64,000 bases of DNA from assembly GCF_000349845.1 (NCBI RefSeq), contig NC_020829.1, positions 3,417,001-3,481,000 on the forward strand, read 5' to 3'. Source of the stretch: Pseudomonas sp. ATCC 13867. GTDB taxonomy: Bacteria; Pseudomonadota; Gammaproteobacteria; Pseudomonadales; Pseudomonadaceae. The notes under the pieces are model-generated. The model was not told the origin of the DNA, made no database searches, and saw only the letters and a list, made by a program, of their open reading frames with translations. Both the position numbers and the translations under genes were made by a program. This document shows, one piece after another, positions 1-11,339 of the stretch; the first letter of the stretch is position 1; each line of letters begins with the position of its first letter.

Positions 1-1
1 C

Positions 2-370
2 ATGCCGGCCTGGGGTGACGTGCTGGGCGACAAGGGAGTGCAGGACGTAGCCGCCTTCGTCACCGCCAAACTGGACGGCCGCAAGCTGCCCGAGGGCGTG
101 ACCGCGGACAACGTCGACAACGGCAGCAATCTGTTCGCCACCACCTGCGTCGCCTGCCACGGTCCGGAAGGCAAGGGCAACCCGCTGATGGGCGCCCCCG
201 ACCTGACTCATCCGGGCGCCTTCATCTACGGCTCCAGCTACGCGCAACTGCAGCAAACCATCCGTCACGGCCGCCAGGGCCAGATGCCGGCGCAGGAACA
301 GTACCTGGGCAAGGACAAGGTGCACATCCTCGCCGCCTACATCTACAACATCTCCGGTCAGGCGAAGTAA
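2..370 (+). CDS. ccoP2: cbb3 cytochrome c oxidase subunit III, C-terminal part
   Basis: Only the last ~122 residues are inside the window; the frame is open at the left edge, so the ATG at position 2 is an internal Met. The visible part carries the second haem c site (CVACHG) and ends in a class I cytochrome c fold. It closely resembles the C-terminus of the complete CcoP further right (for example GRKLPEGVT and CHGPEGKG are shared), so two cco operons lie in tandem. CcoP is the membrane-anchored dihaem subunit that passes electrons to the CcoN/CcoO core of the high-affinity oxidase. The name ccoP2 follows the P. aeruginosa arrangement, in which the second cco operon precedes ccoN1; that is from family knowledge. 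Confidence 0.93.
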   Translation: MPAWGDVLGDKGVQDVAAFVTAKLDGRKLPEGVTADNVDNGSNLFATTCVACHGPEGKGNPLMGAPDLTHPGAFIYGSSYAQLQQTIRHGRQGQMPAQEQYLGKDKVHILAAYIYNISGQAK

Positions 371-383
371 TTTCCCCTCCCCC

Positions 384-412
384 ACTCGCGCCCGTCATCG
401 GGCGCGAGTTTT
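384..412 (+). terminator. Rho-independent terminator after ccoP2
   Basis: A perfect 11-bp stem, ACTCGCGCCCG / CGGGCGCGAGT, with a 4-base TCAT loop and a short TTTT run. It lies 14 bases after the ccoP stop and separates the two cco operons. Confidence 0.85.
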
Positions 413-422
413 CCCGCCTCTA

Positions 423-437
423 GCGACGAAGTGTCGC
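423..437. promoter_or_regulatory. RegA/PrrA/RoxR-like site upstream of ccoN1
   Basis: GCGAC-N5-GTCGC is a perfect interrupted inverted repeat matching the described RegA-family pattern GNGRC-N5-GNCGC. It is followed by ACC, as are the similar sites before ccoG and anr. It lies about 270 bases before the ccoN1 start. Binding by RoxR is inferred. Confidence 0.5.
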
Positions 438-587
438 ACCCTCCCCATCCCCTTTCTTCACACCCTCAGCGTTCGCGTCTAAGCTGGTTTCCATTCGCAA
501 ACCTGCAATATGACTAACCTGACCCACGCCCCAGGTTGCTACGAGCGACTCGAAACGAGCGGCGAACAACGGCCGAAAGCGCTCTGA

Positions 588-2146
<1,559 letters not shown>

Positions 2147-2147
<1 letters not shown>

Positions 2148-2755
2148 TGAAGCACGAAGCAGTCGAGAAGAACATCGGCCTGCTGGCCTTCTTCATGGTC
2201 ATCGCCGTGAGTATCGGTGGTCTGACCCAGATCGTCCCGCTGTTCTTCCAGGACGTCACCAACAAGCCGGTCGAAGGCATGAAGCCACGCACCGCGCTCG
2301 AGCTCGAAGGCCGTGACATCTACATCCGCGAAGGCTGCGTAGGCTGCCACTCGCAGATGGTGCGTCCGTTCCGCGCCGAAACCGAGCGCTACGGCCACTA
2401 CTCCGTCGCCGGCGAGAGCGTCTGGGACCACCCGTTCCTGTGGGGTTCCAAGCGTACCGGTCCGGACCTGGCCCGTGTCGGCGGCCGCTACTCCGACGAT
2501 TGGCACCGCGCGCACCTGTACAACCCGCGCAACGTAGTGCCTGAGTCGAAGATGCCGTCCTACCCGTGGCTGGTCGAGAACAAGCTCGATGGCAAGGACA
2601 CGGCGAAGAAGATGGAAGCCCTGCGTACGCTGGGCGTGCCCTACACCGACGAAGACATCGCCGGTGCACGTGATGCCGTCAAAGGCAAGACCGAGATGGA
2701 TGCTGTCGTCGCCTACCTGCAAGGCCTCGGCACCATCATCAAGAGCAAACGGTGA
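2147..2755 (+). CDS. ccoO1: cbb3 cytochrome c oxidase subunit II
   Basis: The monohaem cytochrome c subunit passes electrons from CcoP to CcoN. The 202-residue protein has one N-terminal membrane anchor (about residues 10-35) and one CxxCH haem site, GCVGCHSQM, near residue 65. Length and motif are standard for CcoO. It sits between ccoN1 and ccoQ1 with overlapping or touching ends, so it is part of one transcript. Confidence 0.97.
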
Positions 2756-2760
2756 CGGTG

Positions 2761-2952
2761 ATGGATATCGGGACGATTCGCGGTGTCGGCACCGTAGTAG
2801 TGATGGTCGCCTTTATCGGCGTACTGCTCTGGGCCTACAGCGGCAAGCGCAAGGAGCGTTTCGACGAAGACGCCCTGTTGCCCTTCGCGGACGACCCGGT
2901 CGCCAAAAAGCACGTCGAGCAAGAGCAAGCTTCTAGGAGCAACAAAGAATGA
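2761..2952 (+). CDS. ccoQ1: cbb3 oxidase small subunit CcoQ
   Basis: A small single-span membrane protein of 63 residues: an N-terminal hydrophobic helix with [15 protein letters not shown], then a charged tail. CcoQ is not catalytic and is thought to stabilise the assembled oxidase. Start choice: GTG codons at 2752 and 2758 are also in frame, but the ATG at 2761 gives MDIGTIRG, like other pseudomonad CcoQ proteins. It overlaps the ccoP1 start by ATGA. Confidence 0.88.
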   Translation: MDIGTIRGVGTVVVMVAFIGVLLWAYSGKRKERFDEDALLPFADDPVAKKHVEQEQASRSNKE

Positions 2953-3914
2953 CAACCTTCTGGAGTCTGTACGTCACCGTACTTACCCTGGGCACCATCT
3001 TCGCCCTGGCGTGGCTGCTGTTCGCTACCCGCCGCGGCCAGCGCAGCGAAGCCACCGACGAAACCGTCGGCCATGCCTTCGACGGTATCGAGGAATACGA
3101 CAACCCGCTGCCGAAGTGGTGGTTCATGCTGTTCGTGGCCACCTTCGTCTTCGCCCTCGCCTACCTGGTGCTCTACCCGGGCCTGGGCAACTGGAAAGGT
3201 CTGCTGCCTGGCTACCAGGACAAGGCCGAGTTCGCCAACGGCGAACAAGGCTGGACCGGTGTGCACCAATGGGAAAAGGAAATGGCCAAGGCGGACGAGA
3301 AGTACGGTCCGATCTACGCCAAGTTCGGCACCATGCCGATCGAGGACGTGGCCAAGGACGAGCAAGCCCTGAAAATGGGTAACCGCCTGTTCGCCTCCAA
3401 CTGCTCGGTCTGCCACGGCTCCGACGCCAAGGGCGCCCACGGCTTCCCGAACCTGACCGACACCGATTGGCGCTGGGGCGGCGAGCCGAAAGACATCATC
3501 GCCACCATCGAAGGCGGTCGCCACGCGGCCATGCCGGCCTGGGGCGAAGTCATCGGCGACGCTGGCGTTCACGACGTGGCCGCCTTCATCACCACCAAGC
3601 TGGACGGCCGCAAGCTGCCCGAAGGCGTGACTGACGAGCAGGTTGCCAGCGGTCAGAAGATCTTCCAGACCAACTGTGTGGCGTGCCACGGTCCGGAAGG
3701 CAAAGGTACCGCCGCGATGGGCGCACCGGACCTGACTCACCCGGCCGCCTTCATCTACGGCTCGAGCTTCGCTCAGTTGCAGCAAACCATCCGCTACGGC
3801 CGCCAAGGCCAGATGCCGGCTCAGCTGGAACGTCTGGGCAAGGACCAGGTCCACCTGCTGGCAGCCTACGTGTACAGCCTGTCTCATGGTGAAGGTGAGA
3901 AGAGCGCCGAATAA
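2949..3914 (+). CDS. ccoP1: cbb3 cytochrome c oxidase subunit III
   Basis: The dihaem cytochrome c subunit has 321 residues. Two N-terminal hydrophobic segments (about residues 5-25 and 55-75) are followed by two cytochrome c domains with haem motifs CSVCHG and CVACHG. It takes electrons from soluble or membrane cytochromes and feeds CcoO. The C-terminal domain is highly similar to the ccoP2 fragment at the start of the window. This is the last gene of the ccoN1O1Q1P1 unit and is followed by a terminator. Confidence 0.97.
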   Translation: MTTFWSLYVTVLTLGTIFALAWLLFATRRGQRSEATDETVGHAFDGIEEYDNPLPKWWFMLFVATFVFALAYLVLYPGLGNWKGLLPGYQDKAEFANGEQGWTGVHQWEKEMAKADEKYGPIYAKFGTMPIEDVAKDEQALKMGNRLFASNCSVCHGSDAKGAHGFPNLTDTDWRWGGEPKDIIATIEGGRHAAMPAWGEVIGDAGVHDVAAFITTKLDGRKLPEGVTDEQVASGQKIFQTNCVACHGPEGKGTAAMGAPDLTHPAAFIYGSSFAQLQQTIRYGRQGQMPAQLERLGKDQVHLLAAYVYSLSHGEGEKSAE

Positions 3915-3946
3915 GCCTCTGCCCTCCTACTCCAAAAGCGACCCCC

Positions 3947-3980
3947 AGCGGCGCCGGTTCCTACACCGGCGCCGCTCTAT
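3947..3980 (+). terminator. Terminator after ccoP1
   Basis: An 11-bp perfect stem, AGCGGCGCCGG / CCGGCGCCGCT, with an 8-base loop, followed by a weak CTATTTC tail. The T-run is poor, so some read-through into ccoG is possible. Confidence 0.65.
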
Positions 3981-4002
3981 TTCTGGGTCCATAATTCCTT
4001 GC

Positions 4003-4017
4003 GCGACCAACTGTCGC
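4003..4017. promoter_or_regulatory. RegA/PrrA/RoxR-like site upstream of ccoG
   Basis: GCGAC-CAACT-GTCGC, followed by ACC, has the same arms and the same 5-base spacing as the site before ccoN1. It lies about 110 bases before the ccoG start, a plausible activator distance. The identity of the binding protein is inferred. Confidence 0.5.
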
Positions 4018-4126
4018 ACCTTTGGAGCGCCCTCCACGCCGTATCATTGTTAGGCGTGCAAGCATATCTCTGACCCTGCTCGGCATGTATCGACAGGGCG
4101 CCCTCCCGCTGCCGTGGAATACACTG

Positions 4127-5542
4127 ATGAGCAAACAGATTCCCGTCCAAGACGTCACCCCGCCCGCCAAGGGCAAGGGTGAAAACGTCGATCTTTATGC
4201 CTCTCGGGAAAAAATCTATACCCGAGCCTTCACCGGATTCTTCCGAAAACTCCGAATGGCCGGAGGCGCTTTCCTGTTCCTCCTCTACTTCGGCACCGTA
4301 TGGCTGACCTGGAACGGTCGCCAGGCAGTGCTCTGGGACCTGCCCGAGCGCAAGTTCTACATCTTCGGCGCGACCTTCTGGCCGCAGGACTTCATCCTGC
4401 TGTCCGGCTTACTGATCATCAGCGCCTTCGGCCTGTTCTTCATCACCGTATTCGCCGGTCGGGTCTGGTGCGGCTACACCTGCCCGCAAAGCGTGTGGAC
4501 CTGGATCTTCATGTGGTGCGAGAAAGTCACCGAAGGCGACCGCAACCAGCGCATGAAGCTCGACAAGGCGCCCATGAGCGGCAACAAGCTGCTGCGCAAG
4601 ATCGCCAAGCACAGTCTCTGGCTGCTGATCGGCCTGGTCACCGGCCTGACGTTCGTCGGCTACTTCGCGCCCATCCGCGAACTGCTGACCGACATGGTCA
4701 CCGGCCAGGCCGATGGCTGGGCCTATTTCTGGGTCGGCTTCTTCACCCTCGCCACCTACGGCAACGCCGGCTGGCTGCGCGAACAGGTGTGCATCTATAT
4801 GTGCCCCTACGCCCGCTTCCAGAGCGTGATGTTCGACAAGGACACCCTGATCGTCTCCTACGATCCCCGTCGCGGCGAGACGCGCGGTCCGCGCAAGAAG
4901 ACCGTGGACTACAAGGCACAGGGCCTGGGCGACTGCATCGACTGCACCATGTGCGTGCAGGTCTGTCCGACCGGCATCGACATCCGCGACGGCCTGCAGA
5001 TCGAGTGCATCGGCTGCGCCGCCTGCATCGACGCCTGCGACAGCATCATGGACAAGATGAACTATCCGCGCGGGCTGATCAGCTACACCACCGAGCACAA
5101 CCTGTCCGGCCAGAAAACCCACCTGGTGCGCCCGCGCCTGATTGGCTATGCCATCGCCCTGTGCATCATGATCGGCCTGCTGATCACCGCCATCGCCATC
5201 CGCCCGCTGGTAGGCTTCGACGTCAGCAAGGACCGCGTGCTCTACCGCGAGAACGCCGAAGGCCGCATCGAGAACGTGTACAGCCTGAAGATCATGAACA
5301 AGGATCAGCAGGACCACACCTACGTACTCGGCGCCAAGGGCCTGGACGGCCTGATCCTGGAAGGCAAGAAGGAAATTTCGGTGGCCGCCGGCGATATCAT
5401 CAGCATGCCGGTGGAACTCTCCATCGACCCGGAGAAGCTGCCCTCCACCACCAACGAAATCAGCTTCACCATCCAGTCGGTGGACAACCCGTCCATCAGC
5501 AAGGAATCCTCCAGCCGCTTCATCGGTCCGCGCGTTCGTTGA
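4127..5542 (+). CDS. ccoG: cbb3 oxidase assembly ferredoxin-like protein CcoG
   Basis: A membrane protein of the RdxA/FixG family, thought to reduce copper during maturation of the cbb3 CuB site. The 471-residue product has several membrane helices in the first 220 residues. Two ferredoxin-type [4Fe-4S] motifs follow: CIDCTMCVQVCP near residue 270 and CIGCAACIDACD near residue 294. A C-terminal Ig-like periplasmic domain ends the protein. The ATG at 4127 gives MSKQIPVQDV; the reading frame is open further upstream but without a good start. It begins the ccoGHIS assembly block directly after the oxidase operon. Confidence 0.95.
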   Translation: MSKQIPVQDVTPPAKGKGENVDLYASREKIYTRAFTGFFRKLRMAGGAFLFLLYFGTVWLTWNGRQAVLWDLPERKFYIFGATFWPQDFILLSGLLIISAFGLFFITVFAGRVWCGYTCPQSVWTWIFMWCEKVTEGDRNQRMKLDKAPMSGNKLLRKIAKHSLWLLIGLVTGLTFVGYFAPIRELLTDMVTGQADGWAYFWVGFFTLATYGNAGWLREQVCIYMCPYARFQSVMFDKDTLIVSYDPRRGETRGPRKKTVDYKAQGLGDCIDCTMCVQVCPTGIDIRDGLQIECIGCAACIDACDSIMDKMNYPRGLISYTTEHNLSGQKTHLVRPRLIGYAIALCIMIGLLITAIAIRPLVGFDVSKDRVLYRENAEGRIENVYSLKIMNKDQQDHTYVLGAKGLDGLILEGKKEISVAAGDIISMPVELSIDPEKLPSTTNEISFTIQSVDNPSISKESSSRFIGPRVR

Positions 5543-5559
5543 ACCCCGGCTGAACGAAT

Positions 5560-5588
5560 TGGCACCCCATGTTGCGCATGGGGTGCCA
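5560..5588. repeat. Hairpin between ccoG and ccoH
   Basis: A perfect 12-bp stem, TGGCACCCCATG / CATGGGGTGCCA, with a TTGCG loop, 17 bases after ccoG. There is no T-run, so it is more likely an mRNA stability or partial attenuation element than a full terminator. Confidence 0.55.
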
Positions 5589-5674
5589 GTGCCGATCGAA
5601 GTACGTAGAATCCGCCCGCCCCGTCAACGGGTAGACCGCGTCAGCGCGGGCCATTCCAGCGAGAGAAAAAGACA

Positions 5675-6220
5675 ATGCAAACGGCCATGAAAACGCCCGT
5701 GCAACCCTGGTACAAGCACCTTTGGCCGTGGATCATCATCGGCATGCTGGCCACCTCGGTGTTCCTCAGCCTGGTGATGGTCAACATCGCAGTGAACAAC
5801 CAGGACTCCCTGGTCAGCGACAACTACTACGAGGCCGGCAAGGGCATCAACCGTTCCCTGGACCGCGAACACCTGGCGCAGCAGCTCAAGCTGCAAGCGA
5901 AAATCAGCTTCGACGAGCTGACCGGTGAAATCGACCTGCGCCTCTCCGGCGGCAGCCACCCGGACAAACTCACCCTCAACCTGCTCTCCCCTACCCTGGA
6001 AGCCCAGGACAAGCACATCGAGCTGCTGCCCAGCCCGGTCGAGCCCGGCCGCTACACCGGCAGCCTCGACGCCGCCGTCAAGGGTCGTCGCTTCATCGAA
6101 CTGCTCGGCCAGGAAAACGGTCAGGCCTGGCGTCTGTTCGAAGAAGAGAAAGTCGCCCCCGGCGGTTCGTTCGTCCTTGGCGACGAACCCCTCAAGGGAG
6201 ACGAAGCCGAGCGCCCATGA
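5675..6220 (+). CDS. ccoH: cbb3 oxidase assembly protein CcoH (FixH family)
   Basis: A 181-residue FixH-family protein with one N-terminal membrane helix (about residues 18-40) and a periplasmic domain. CcoH interacts with assembling cbb3 oxidase and is needed for its stable formation. The ATG at 5675 follows a GAGAG Shine-Dalgarno-like stretch; an alternative ATG four codons later is possible. The stop overlaps the ccoI start (ATGA), so the two are coupled. Confidence 0.92.
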   Translation: MQTAMKTPVQPWYKHLWPWIIIGMLATSVFLSLVMVNIAVNNQDSLVSDNYYEAGKGINRSLDREHLAQQLKLQAKISFDELTGEIDLRLSGGSHPDKLTLNLLSPTLEAQDKHIELLPSPVEPGRYTGSLDAAVKGRRFIELLGQENGQAWRLFEEEKVAPGGSFVLGDEPLKGDEAERP

Positions 6221-8694
6221 GCGCCCCGCTGCCCTGCTACCACTGCGCCCTGCCGGTTCCTCCCGGCAGCCGTTTCACGGCGCAGGTTCTTGGTGAAACC
6301 CGCGAATTTTGCTGCCCGGGCTGTCAGGCCGTGGCCGAAGCCATCGTCGCCGGCGGCCTCGAAGGCTACTACCGTCACCGCACCGAAGCGGCGCCCAATC
6401 CCGACGTACTGCCCGAGCAGCTCAGCGACGAGCTGAAGCTGTTCGACCGCCCCGACGTGCAGGAACCCTTCGTCCGCCACGAAGGCGAACTGGCGGAAAC
6501 CACCCTGATCCTGGAAGGTATCAGCTGCGCCGCCTGCGGCTGGCTGATCGAGAAGCACCTCAAGGGCCTGCCCGCCATCGCCGAGGCCGGCCTCAACCTG
6601 TCCAACCACCGCCTGCACGTGCGCTGGTCCGACAGCCAGATGCCCCTGAGCGCACTGCTCGCCGAACTGCGCAAGATCGGCTACGCCGCCCATCCCTACC
6701 AGCCCGACCGTGCCGCCGAGCAATTGCACGAAGAAAACCGCCGCTCCCTGCGGCAACTGGGCGTCGCCGGCCTGCTGTGGTTCCAGGCGATGATGGCGAC
6801 GATGGCCACCTGGCCGGAGTTCAACATCGATCTCAGCCCCGAGCTGCACGAAATCCTGCGCTGGGTCGCGATGTTCCTCACCACCCCGATCGTCTTCTAC
6901 TCCTGCCAGCCGTTCTTCCGGGGCGCCCTGCGCGACCTGCGCACCCGCCACCTGACGATGGACGTCTCGGTTTCCCTGGCCATCGGCGGCGCCTACCTGG
7001 CCGGCATCTGGACCGCCGTCACCGGCAGCGGCGACCTGTATTTCGACGCCGTCGGCATGTTCGCGCTATTCCTGCTCACCGGCCGCTATCTGGAACGCCG
7101 CGCCCGTGAGCGGACGGCTGCAGCCACCGCACAGCTGGTCAATCTGCTGCCCGCCTCCTGCCTGCGCCTGGACGAGCGCGGCCAGAGTAGCCGCGTGCTG
7201 CTCAGCGAACTGAAGCTGGGCGACCGCGTGCTGGTGCAGCCCGGCGCGGTGATTCCCGCCGACGGCCTGATCCTCGATGGCCAGTCCAGTGTCGACGAGT
7301 CCCTGCTTACCGGCGAATACCTGCCGCAACCGCGTCAGGTCGGCGACGGTGTTACCGGCGGCACGCTGAACGTGGAAGGCCCGCTGACCGTACAAGTCAG
7401 CGCATTGGGCGGCGACAGCCGGCTCTCGGCCATCGTTCGTCTGCTGGAGCGCGCCCAATCGGACAAACCGCGCCTGGCCGAACTCGCCGACAAAGCCGCG
7501 CAGTGGTTCCTCGTCGCCCTGCTGGTGCTGGCCGCCGTGGTCGGCCTGTTCTGGTGGCAGCACGACGCCTCCCGCGCCTTCTGGGTGGTATTGGCAATGC
7601 TGGTGGCAACCTGCCCGTGCGCGCTGTCCCTGGCCACGCCGACCGCACTCACCGCCGCCACCGGCACCCTGCACAAGCTCGGCCTGCTGCTGACCCGGGG
7701 CCATGTACTGGAAGGCCTGAACCACATCGACACGGTGATCTTCGACAAGACCGGCACCCTCACCGAAGGCCGCCTGACCCTGCGCGCCGTACGCCCGCTG
7801 GCGGACCTGGACAGCGACACCTGCCTGGCCCTGGCCGCCGCGCTGGAGAACCGTTCCGAACACCCCATCGCCCGTGCCTTCGGCCGCGCGCCGCAGCCCG
7901 CCGAAGGTGTCGAAAGCCATCCCGGCCTCGGCCTGGAAGGCCAGGTTGGCGAACGCCGCCTGCGTATCGGCGAACCCTCCTTCGTCTGCACCCTGAGCCA
8001 GACCGCGGCGCCGGCGCACCCACAGGAGCCCGGCCAATGGCTGCTGCTGGGCGACGAGCGCGGCGCACTGGCCTGGCTGGTGCTGGACGACCGCATCCGC
8101 GAGGACGCCTCCGCCCTCCTCGACGCCTGCCGCGCCCGTGGCTGGCGCACCCTGTTGCTGTCCGGCGACAGCTCGCCGATGGTCGGCCGGGTTGCCGCCG
8201 AACTGGGCATCGACGACTGCCGGGGCGGCCTGCGCCCCGACGACAAACTGGACGTACTGCGCCAACTGCACCAGGACGGCCACCGCGTGCTGATGCTGGG
8301 TGACGGCGTGAACGACGTGCCGGTACTGGCCGCCGCCGACATCAGCGTCGCGATGGGCTCCGCCACCGACCTGGCCAAGACCAGCGCCGACGCCGTGCTG
8401 CTGTCCAATCGACTGGACAGCCTGGTGCAGGCATTCAGCCTCGCGCGCCGCACCCGCCGGGTAATCATCGAGAACCTGGTCTGGGCGGGGTTGTACAATG
8501 GCCTCATGTTGCCCTTCGCCGCCCTCGGCTGGATCACGCCCGTGTGGGCGGCGGTAGGCATGTCGATCAGCTCGCTGACCGTGGTGCTCAATGCCCTGCG
8601 CCTGACCCGGCTGCCCAAGGGCGCCGACACCCCCTCAGCGACCACCGCCCTGTCAGCCGCCCCGCTCGCGGCCCAGGCGCTGCCACGGAGTTGA
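6217..8694 (+). CDS. ccoI: Copper-exporting P1B-type ATPase for cbb3 assembly
   Basis: A P1B ATPase of 825 residues of the FixI/CcoI/CopA2 group, which moves copper across the inner membrane for oxidase assembly rather than for resistance. Visible in order: an N-terminal Cys-rich segment (CYHC at 7-10, CCPGC at 32-36), a heavy-metal domain with CAAC near 104-107, the membrane CPC motif ([12 protein letters not shown], about 465), the phosphorylation site DKTGT (about 510) and the ATP-binding hinge GDGVNDVP. It starts within the ccoH stop and ends one base before ccoS. Confidence 0.96.
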   Translation: MSAPLPCYHCALPVPPGSRFTAQVLGETREFCCPGCQAVAEAIVAGGLEGYYRHRTEAAPNPDVLPEQLSDELKLFDRPDVQEPFVRHEGELAETTLILEGISCAACGWLIEKHLKGLPAIAEAGLNLSNHRLHVRWSDSQMPLSALLAELRKIGYAAHPYQPDRAAEQLHEENRRSLRQLGVAGLLWFQAMMATMATWPEFNIDLSPELHEILRWVAMFLTTPIVFYSCQPFFRGALRDLRTRHLTMDVSVSLAIGGAYLAGIWTAVTGSGDLYFDAVGMFALFLLTGRYLERRARERTAAATAQLVNLLPASCLRLDERGQSSRVLLSELKLGDRVLVQPGAVIPADGLILDGQSSVDESLLTGEYLPQPRQVGDGVTGGTLNVEGPLTVQVSALGGDSRLSAIVRLLERAQSDKPRLAELADKAAQWFLVALLVLAAVVGLFWWQHDASRAFWVVLAMLVATCPCALSLATPTALTAATGTLHKLGLLLTRGHVLEGLNHIDTVIFDKTGTLTEGRLTLRAVRPLADLDSDTCLALAAALENRSEHPIARAFGRAPQPAEGVESHPGLGLEGQVGERRLRIGEPSFVCTLSQTAAPAHPQEPGQWLLLGDERGALAWLVLDDRIREDASALLDACRARGWRTLLLSGDSSPMVGRVAAELGIDDCRGGLRPDDKLDVLRQLHQDGHRVLMLGDGVNDVPVLAAADISVAMGSATDLAKTSADAVLLSNRLDSLVQAFSLARRTRRVIIENLVWAGLYNGLMLPFAALGWITPVWAAVGMSISSLTVVLNALRLTRLPKGADTPSATTALSAAPLAAQALPRS

Positions 8695-8695
8695 A

Positions 8696-8917
8696 ATGCC
8701 CGCACTCTACGTCATGATCCCGATCGCCGTGCTGATCGTCGGCATCTGCATCGTGATCTTCTTCTGGGCGGTGAACAGCGGCCAGTACGACGACATGGAC
8801 GGACCGGCCCACAGCATCCTGTTCGACGACGAAGATCCCAAGCACCAGGCCGGCATCGACGAGGCCGAGGGCGCCGCCTCCCCGGACGATCAGCCGCAGG
8901 ACAAGCGCGATGCCTGA
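8696..8917 (+). CDS. ccoS: cbb3 oxidase maturation protein CcoS
   Basis: A 73-residue protein with one N-terminal membrane helix (MPALYVMIPIAVLIVGI...) followed by a charged tail with the FFWAVNSGQYDDMDGP segment typical of CcoS. It is required for insertion of the haem b and copper cofactors into CcoN. It begins one base after the ccoI stop and overlaps the next gene by 8 bases. Confidence 0.95.
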   Translation: MPALYVMIPIAVLIVGICIVIFFWAVNSGQYDDMDGPAHSILFDDEDPKHQAGIDEAEGAASPDDQPQDKRDA

Positions 8918-9635
8918 GCTGGCGCCGCTGCTGGCATCGGCGCTGATCCTCGGCCTGCTCGGCGGCGGCCACTGCCTGGGCATGTGCGGCGGCCTGATGG
9001 GCGCTCTGACCCTGGCGATTCCGCCGGAACAGCGCGGTCGACGCCTGCGCCTGCTGCTGGCCTACAACCTGGGGCGCATTCTCAGCTATGCCTGCGCCGG
9101 CCTTCTGCTGGGCCTCGCCGGCTGGGCCATCGCCCGCACGCCGTTCGCCTCCGCGCTGCGCGTCGCTGCAGGACTACTGCTGATCGTCATGGGTCTGTAC
9201 CTGGCCGGCTGGTGGAGCGGCCTGACCCGTATCGAAGCCCTCGGCCGCGGCCTGTGGAAACACATCCAGCCCTTTGCCAGCCGCCTGCTGCCGGTCGCCA
9301 CCGTCCCGCGGGCGCTGCTGCTCGGCGCCCTCTGGGGCTGGCTGCCCTGCGGCCTGGTCTACAGCACCCTGCTGTGGGCCACCAGCCAGGGTTCGGCGAT
9401 CGACAGCGCACTACTGATGCTTGCCTTCGGCCTGGGCACCTGGCCGGTGCTGCTGGCCACGGGTCTTGCGGCGGAACGCGTCACGGCACTGTTGCGCAAG
9501 CGCAGCGTGCGCATGACTGGCGGCATCCTGGTGATCCTCTTCGGCCTGTGGACCCTGCCTGGACCACACCAGGCCTGGATCATGGGGCACGAGATGCACG
9601 CCGGCGCGGCCGACACCCACCATAAAGCCGCTTGA
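8910..9635 (+). CDS. TauE/SafE-like membrane protein of the cbb3 assembly cluster
   Basis: A polytopic membrane protein of 241 residues with about six hydrophobic segments. The N-terminal segment carries HCLGMCGG, the His/Met/Cys signature of the sulfite-exporter-like family that regularly follows ccoS in pseudomonads. The GALWGWLPCGLVY segment repeats a Cys-containing motif. By position it probably serves metal handling or thiol chemistry for cbb3 assembly; the exact substrate is not known to me. Its stop codon lies inside the ANR box of hemN. Confidence 0.85.
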   Translation: MPELAPLLASALILGLLGGGHCLGMCGGLMGALTLAIPPEQRGRRLRLLLAYNLGRILSYACAGLLLGLAGWAIARTPFASALRVAAGLLLIVMGLYLAGWWSGLTRIEALGRGLWKHIQPFASRLLPVATVPRALLLGALWGWLPCGLVYSTLLWATSQGSAIDSALLMLAFGLGTWPVLLATGLAAERVTALLRKRSVRMTGGILVILFGLWTLPGPHQAWIMGHEMHAGAADTHHKAA

Positions 9636-9645
9636 TACAGGTCAA
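9632..9645 (+). promoter_or_regulatory. ANR (FNR-type) box of the hemN promoter
   Basis: TTGATACAGGTCAA matches the ANR/FNR consensus TTGAT-N4-(A/G)TCAA. A -10-like TAGACT at 9668-9673 would place the start of transcription near 9680. That puts the box centre about 41.5 bases upstream, the class II activation position. The regulator gene anr lies 1.7 kb downstream. Confidence 0.88.
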
Positions 9646-9706
9646 CAGCCCCCCATCGGACACTCCCTAGACTGCGCGGGAAAAGCTCGCCACCGGGGAC
9701 CTCGGC

Positions 9707-11089
9707 ATGCTCGACAATATTCGCTGGGATGCAGATCTGATACGCCGCTACGATCTGTCCGGCCCGCGCTACACCTCCTATCCCACGGCCGTGCAGTTCC
9801 ACGAAGGCGTCGGACCCTTCGACGTGCTGCACGCGCTGCGCGATAGCCAGAAGGCGCAGCGCCCGCTCTCGCTCTACGTGCACATCCCGTTCTGCGCCAA
9901 CATCTGCTACTACTGCGCCTGCACCAAGGTCATCACCAAGGACCGCGGCCGCAGCGCCCCCTACCTCGCCCGCCTGATTCGCGAGATCGAGATCGTCAGC
10001 CGCCACCTGGGCAGCCAGCAGCAGGTCGAGCAACTGCACTTCGGCGGCGGCACCCCGACGTTCCTGAGCCCTGGACAGCTGCGCGAGCTGATGAGCCAAC
10101 TGCGCACGCATTTCCACCTTCTCGACGACGACTCCGGCGACTACGGCATCGAGATCGACCCGCGCGAGGCCGACTGGTCGACGATGGGCCTGCTCCGCGA
10201 GCTGGGCTTCAACCGTGTCAGCATTGGCGTACAGGACTTCAACCTGGAGGTGCAACAGGCCGTCAACCGCTTGCAGAGCCTCGACGAGACCCGCGCCATC
10301 ATCGATGCCGCGCGCACCCTGCAATACCGCTCGATCAACATCGACCTGATCTACGGCCTTCCCAAGCAGACTCCCGACAGCTTCGCCCGCACCGTCGAAC
10401 AGGTCATCGCCCTGCAGCCCAACCGGCTGTCGGTGTTCAACTACGCACACCTGCCGGAACGCTTCATGCCGCAGCGCCGGATCAACGTCGACGACCTGCC
10501 CTCCCCCGGCCAGAAACTGGAAATGCTCCAGCACACTACCGAGCAGTTGGAGAGCGCCGGCTACCGCTATATCGGCATGGACCACTTCGCCCTGCCGGAC
10601 GACGAACTGTCAATGGCCCAGGAAGACGGCACCCTGCAACGCAACTTCCAGGGCTACACCACCCACGGCCACTGCGACCTGGTGGGCCTGGGCGTTTCGG
10701 CGATCAGCCATATCGGCGACCTCTACAGCCAGAACAGCAGCGACATCGCCGACTACCAGAGCTCGCTGGACCAGAGCCAGCTCGCGCCCCGTCGCGGCCT
10801 GCACTGCAACAAGGACGACAGCATCCGCCGCGCGGTGATCCAGCAGTTGATCTGCCATTTCCAACTGGACTTCGACGAGATCGAGGAGCTCTACAACATC
10901 GACTTCCGTGGTTACTTCAACGACATCTGGCCGGAACTCGAGCGCTTTGCCGCCGATGGGCTGATCAGCCTCAGCCAACGCGGCATCGACGTCAGCGCCT
11001 CGGGCCGGCTGCTGGTGCGCAGCATCTGCATGGCGTTCGATCGCTACCTGCCGATGCAGAACCTGCAACGCTTCTCGCGGGTCATCTGA
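9707..11089 (+). CDS. hemN: Oxygen-independent coproporphyrinogen III dehydrogenase
   Basis: A radical-SAM enzyme of 460 residues that converts coproporphyrinogen III to protoporphyrinogen IX when oxygen is scarce. The [4Fe-4S]/SAM motif is C63-x3-C67-x2-C70 in HIPFCANICYYCAC, the form typical of true HemN rather than HemW. A glycine-rich LHFGGGTP follows. The ATG at 9707 has GGGGA upstream. The preceding ANR box predicts anaerobic induction, which fits supply of haem for the adjacent cbb3 oxidases. Confidence 0.97.
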   Translation: MLDNIRWDADLIRRYDLSGPRYTSYPTAVQFHEGVGPFDVLHALRDSQKAQRPLSLYVHIPFCANICYYCACTKVITKDRGRSAPYLARLIREIEIVSRHLGSQQQVEQLHFGGGTPTFLSPGQLRELMSQLRTHFHLLDDDSGDYGIEIDPREADWSTMGLLRELGFNRVSIGVQDFNLEVQQAVNRLQSLDETRAIIDAARTLQYRSINIDLIYGLPKQTPDSFARTVEQVIALQPNRLSVFNYAHLPERFMPQRRINVDDLPSPGQKLEMLQHTTEQLESAGYRYIGMDHFALPDDELSMAQEDGTLQRNFQGYTTHGHCDLVGLGVSAISHIGDLYSQNSSDIADYQSSLDQSQLAPRRGLHCNKDDSIRRAVIQQLICHFQLDFDEIEELYNIDFRGYFNDIWPELERFAADGLISLSQRGIDVSASGRLLVRSICMAFDRYLPMQNLQRFSRVI

Positions 11090-11114
11090 TCCACCCATGA
11101 CGCGACAGACGGCC

Positions 11115-11129
11115 GAGACTGACTGTCGC
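11115..11129. promoter_or_regulatory. RegA/RoxR-like site upstream of anr
   Basis: GAGAC-TGACT-GTCGC, followed by ACC, fits GNGRC-N5-GNCGC with a less symmetric left arm than the two cco sites. It is about 210 bases before the anr start. Confidence 0.35.
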
Positions 11130-11339
11130 ACCATTGCAACAGGATGTGTCCCTCGCCTCCACCTCGGGGAACCGCCCTGAACCGGCCCTCTTCGGACCGT
11201 CTCGAGCTGTTTCGAAGCCCTCACGGGCCCCCGCCTCCATCGCTCAAATGGCCGATTCAGAGGGGCCGGCAACTGGCGTCAGATCCTTCGACTGGGGTAC
11301 CCTTGGTTTTTGTGTGCCTTCCCATTCAAGGAACTCCCA

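Noticed and set aside
5560..5577. Sigma-54-like TGGCAC...TTGC before ccoH
   Set aside because: The spacing between the GG and GC elements is one base too long, and the sequence is fully explained as one arm and loop of a perfect hairpin.
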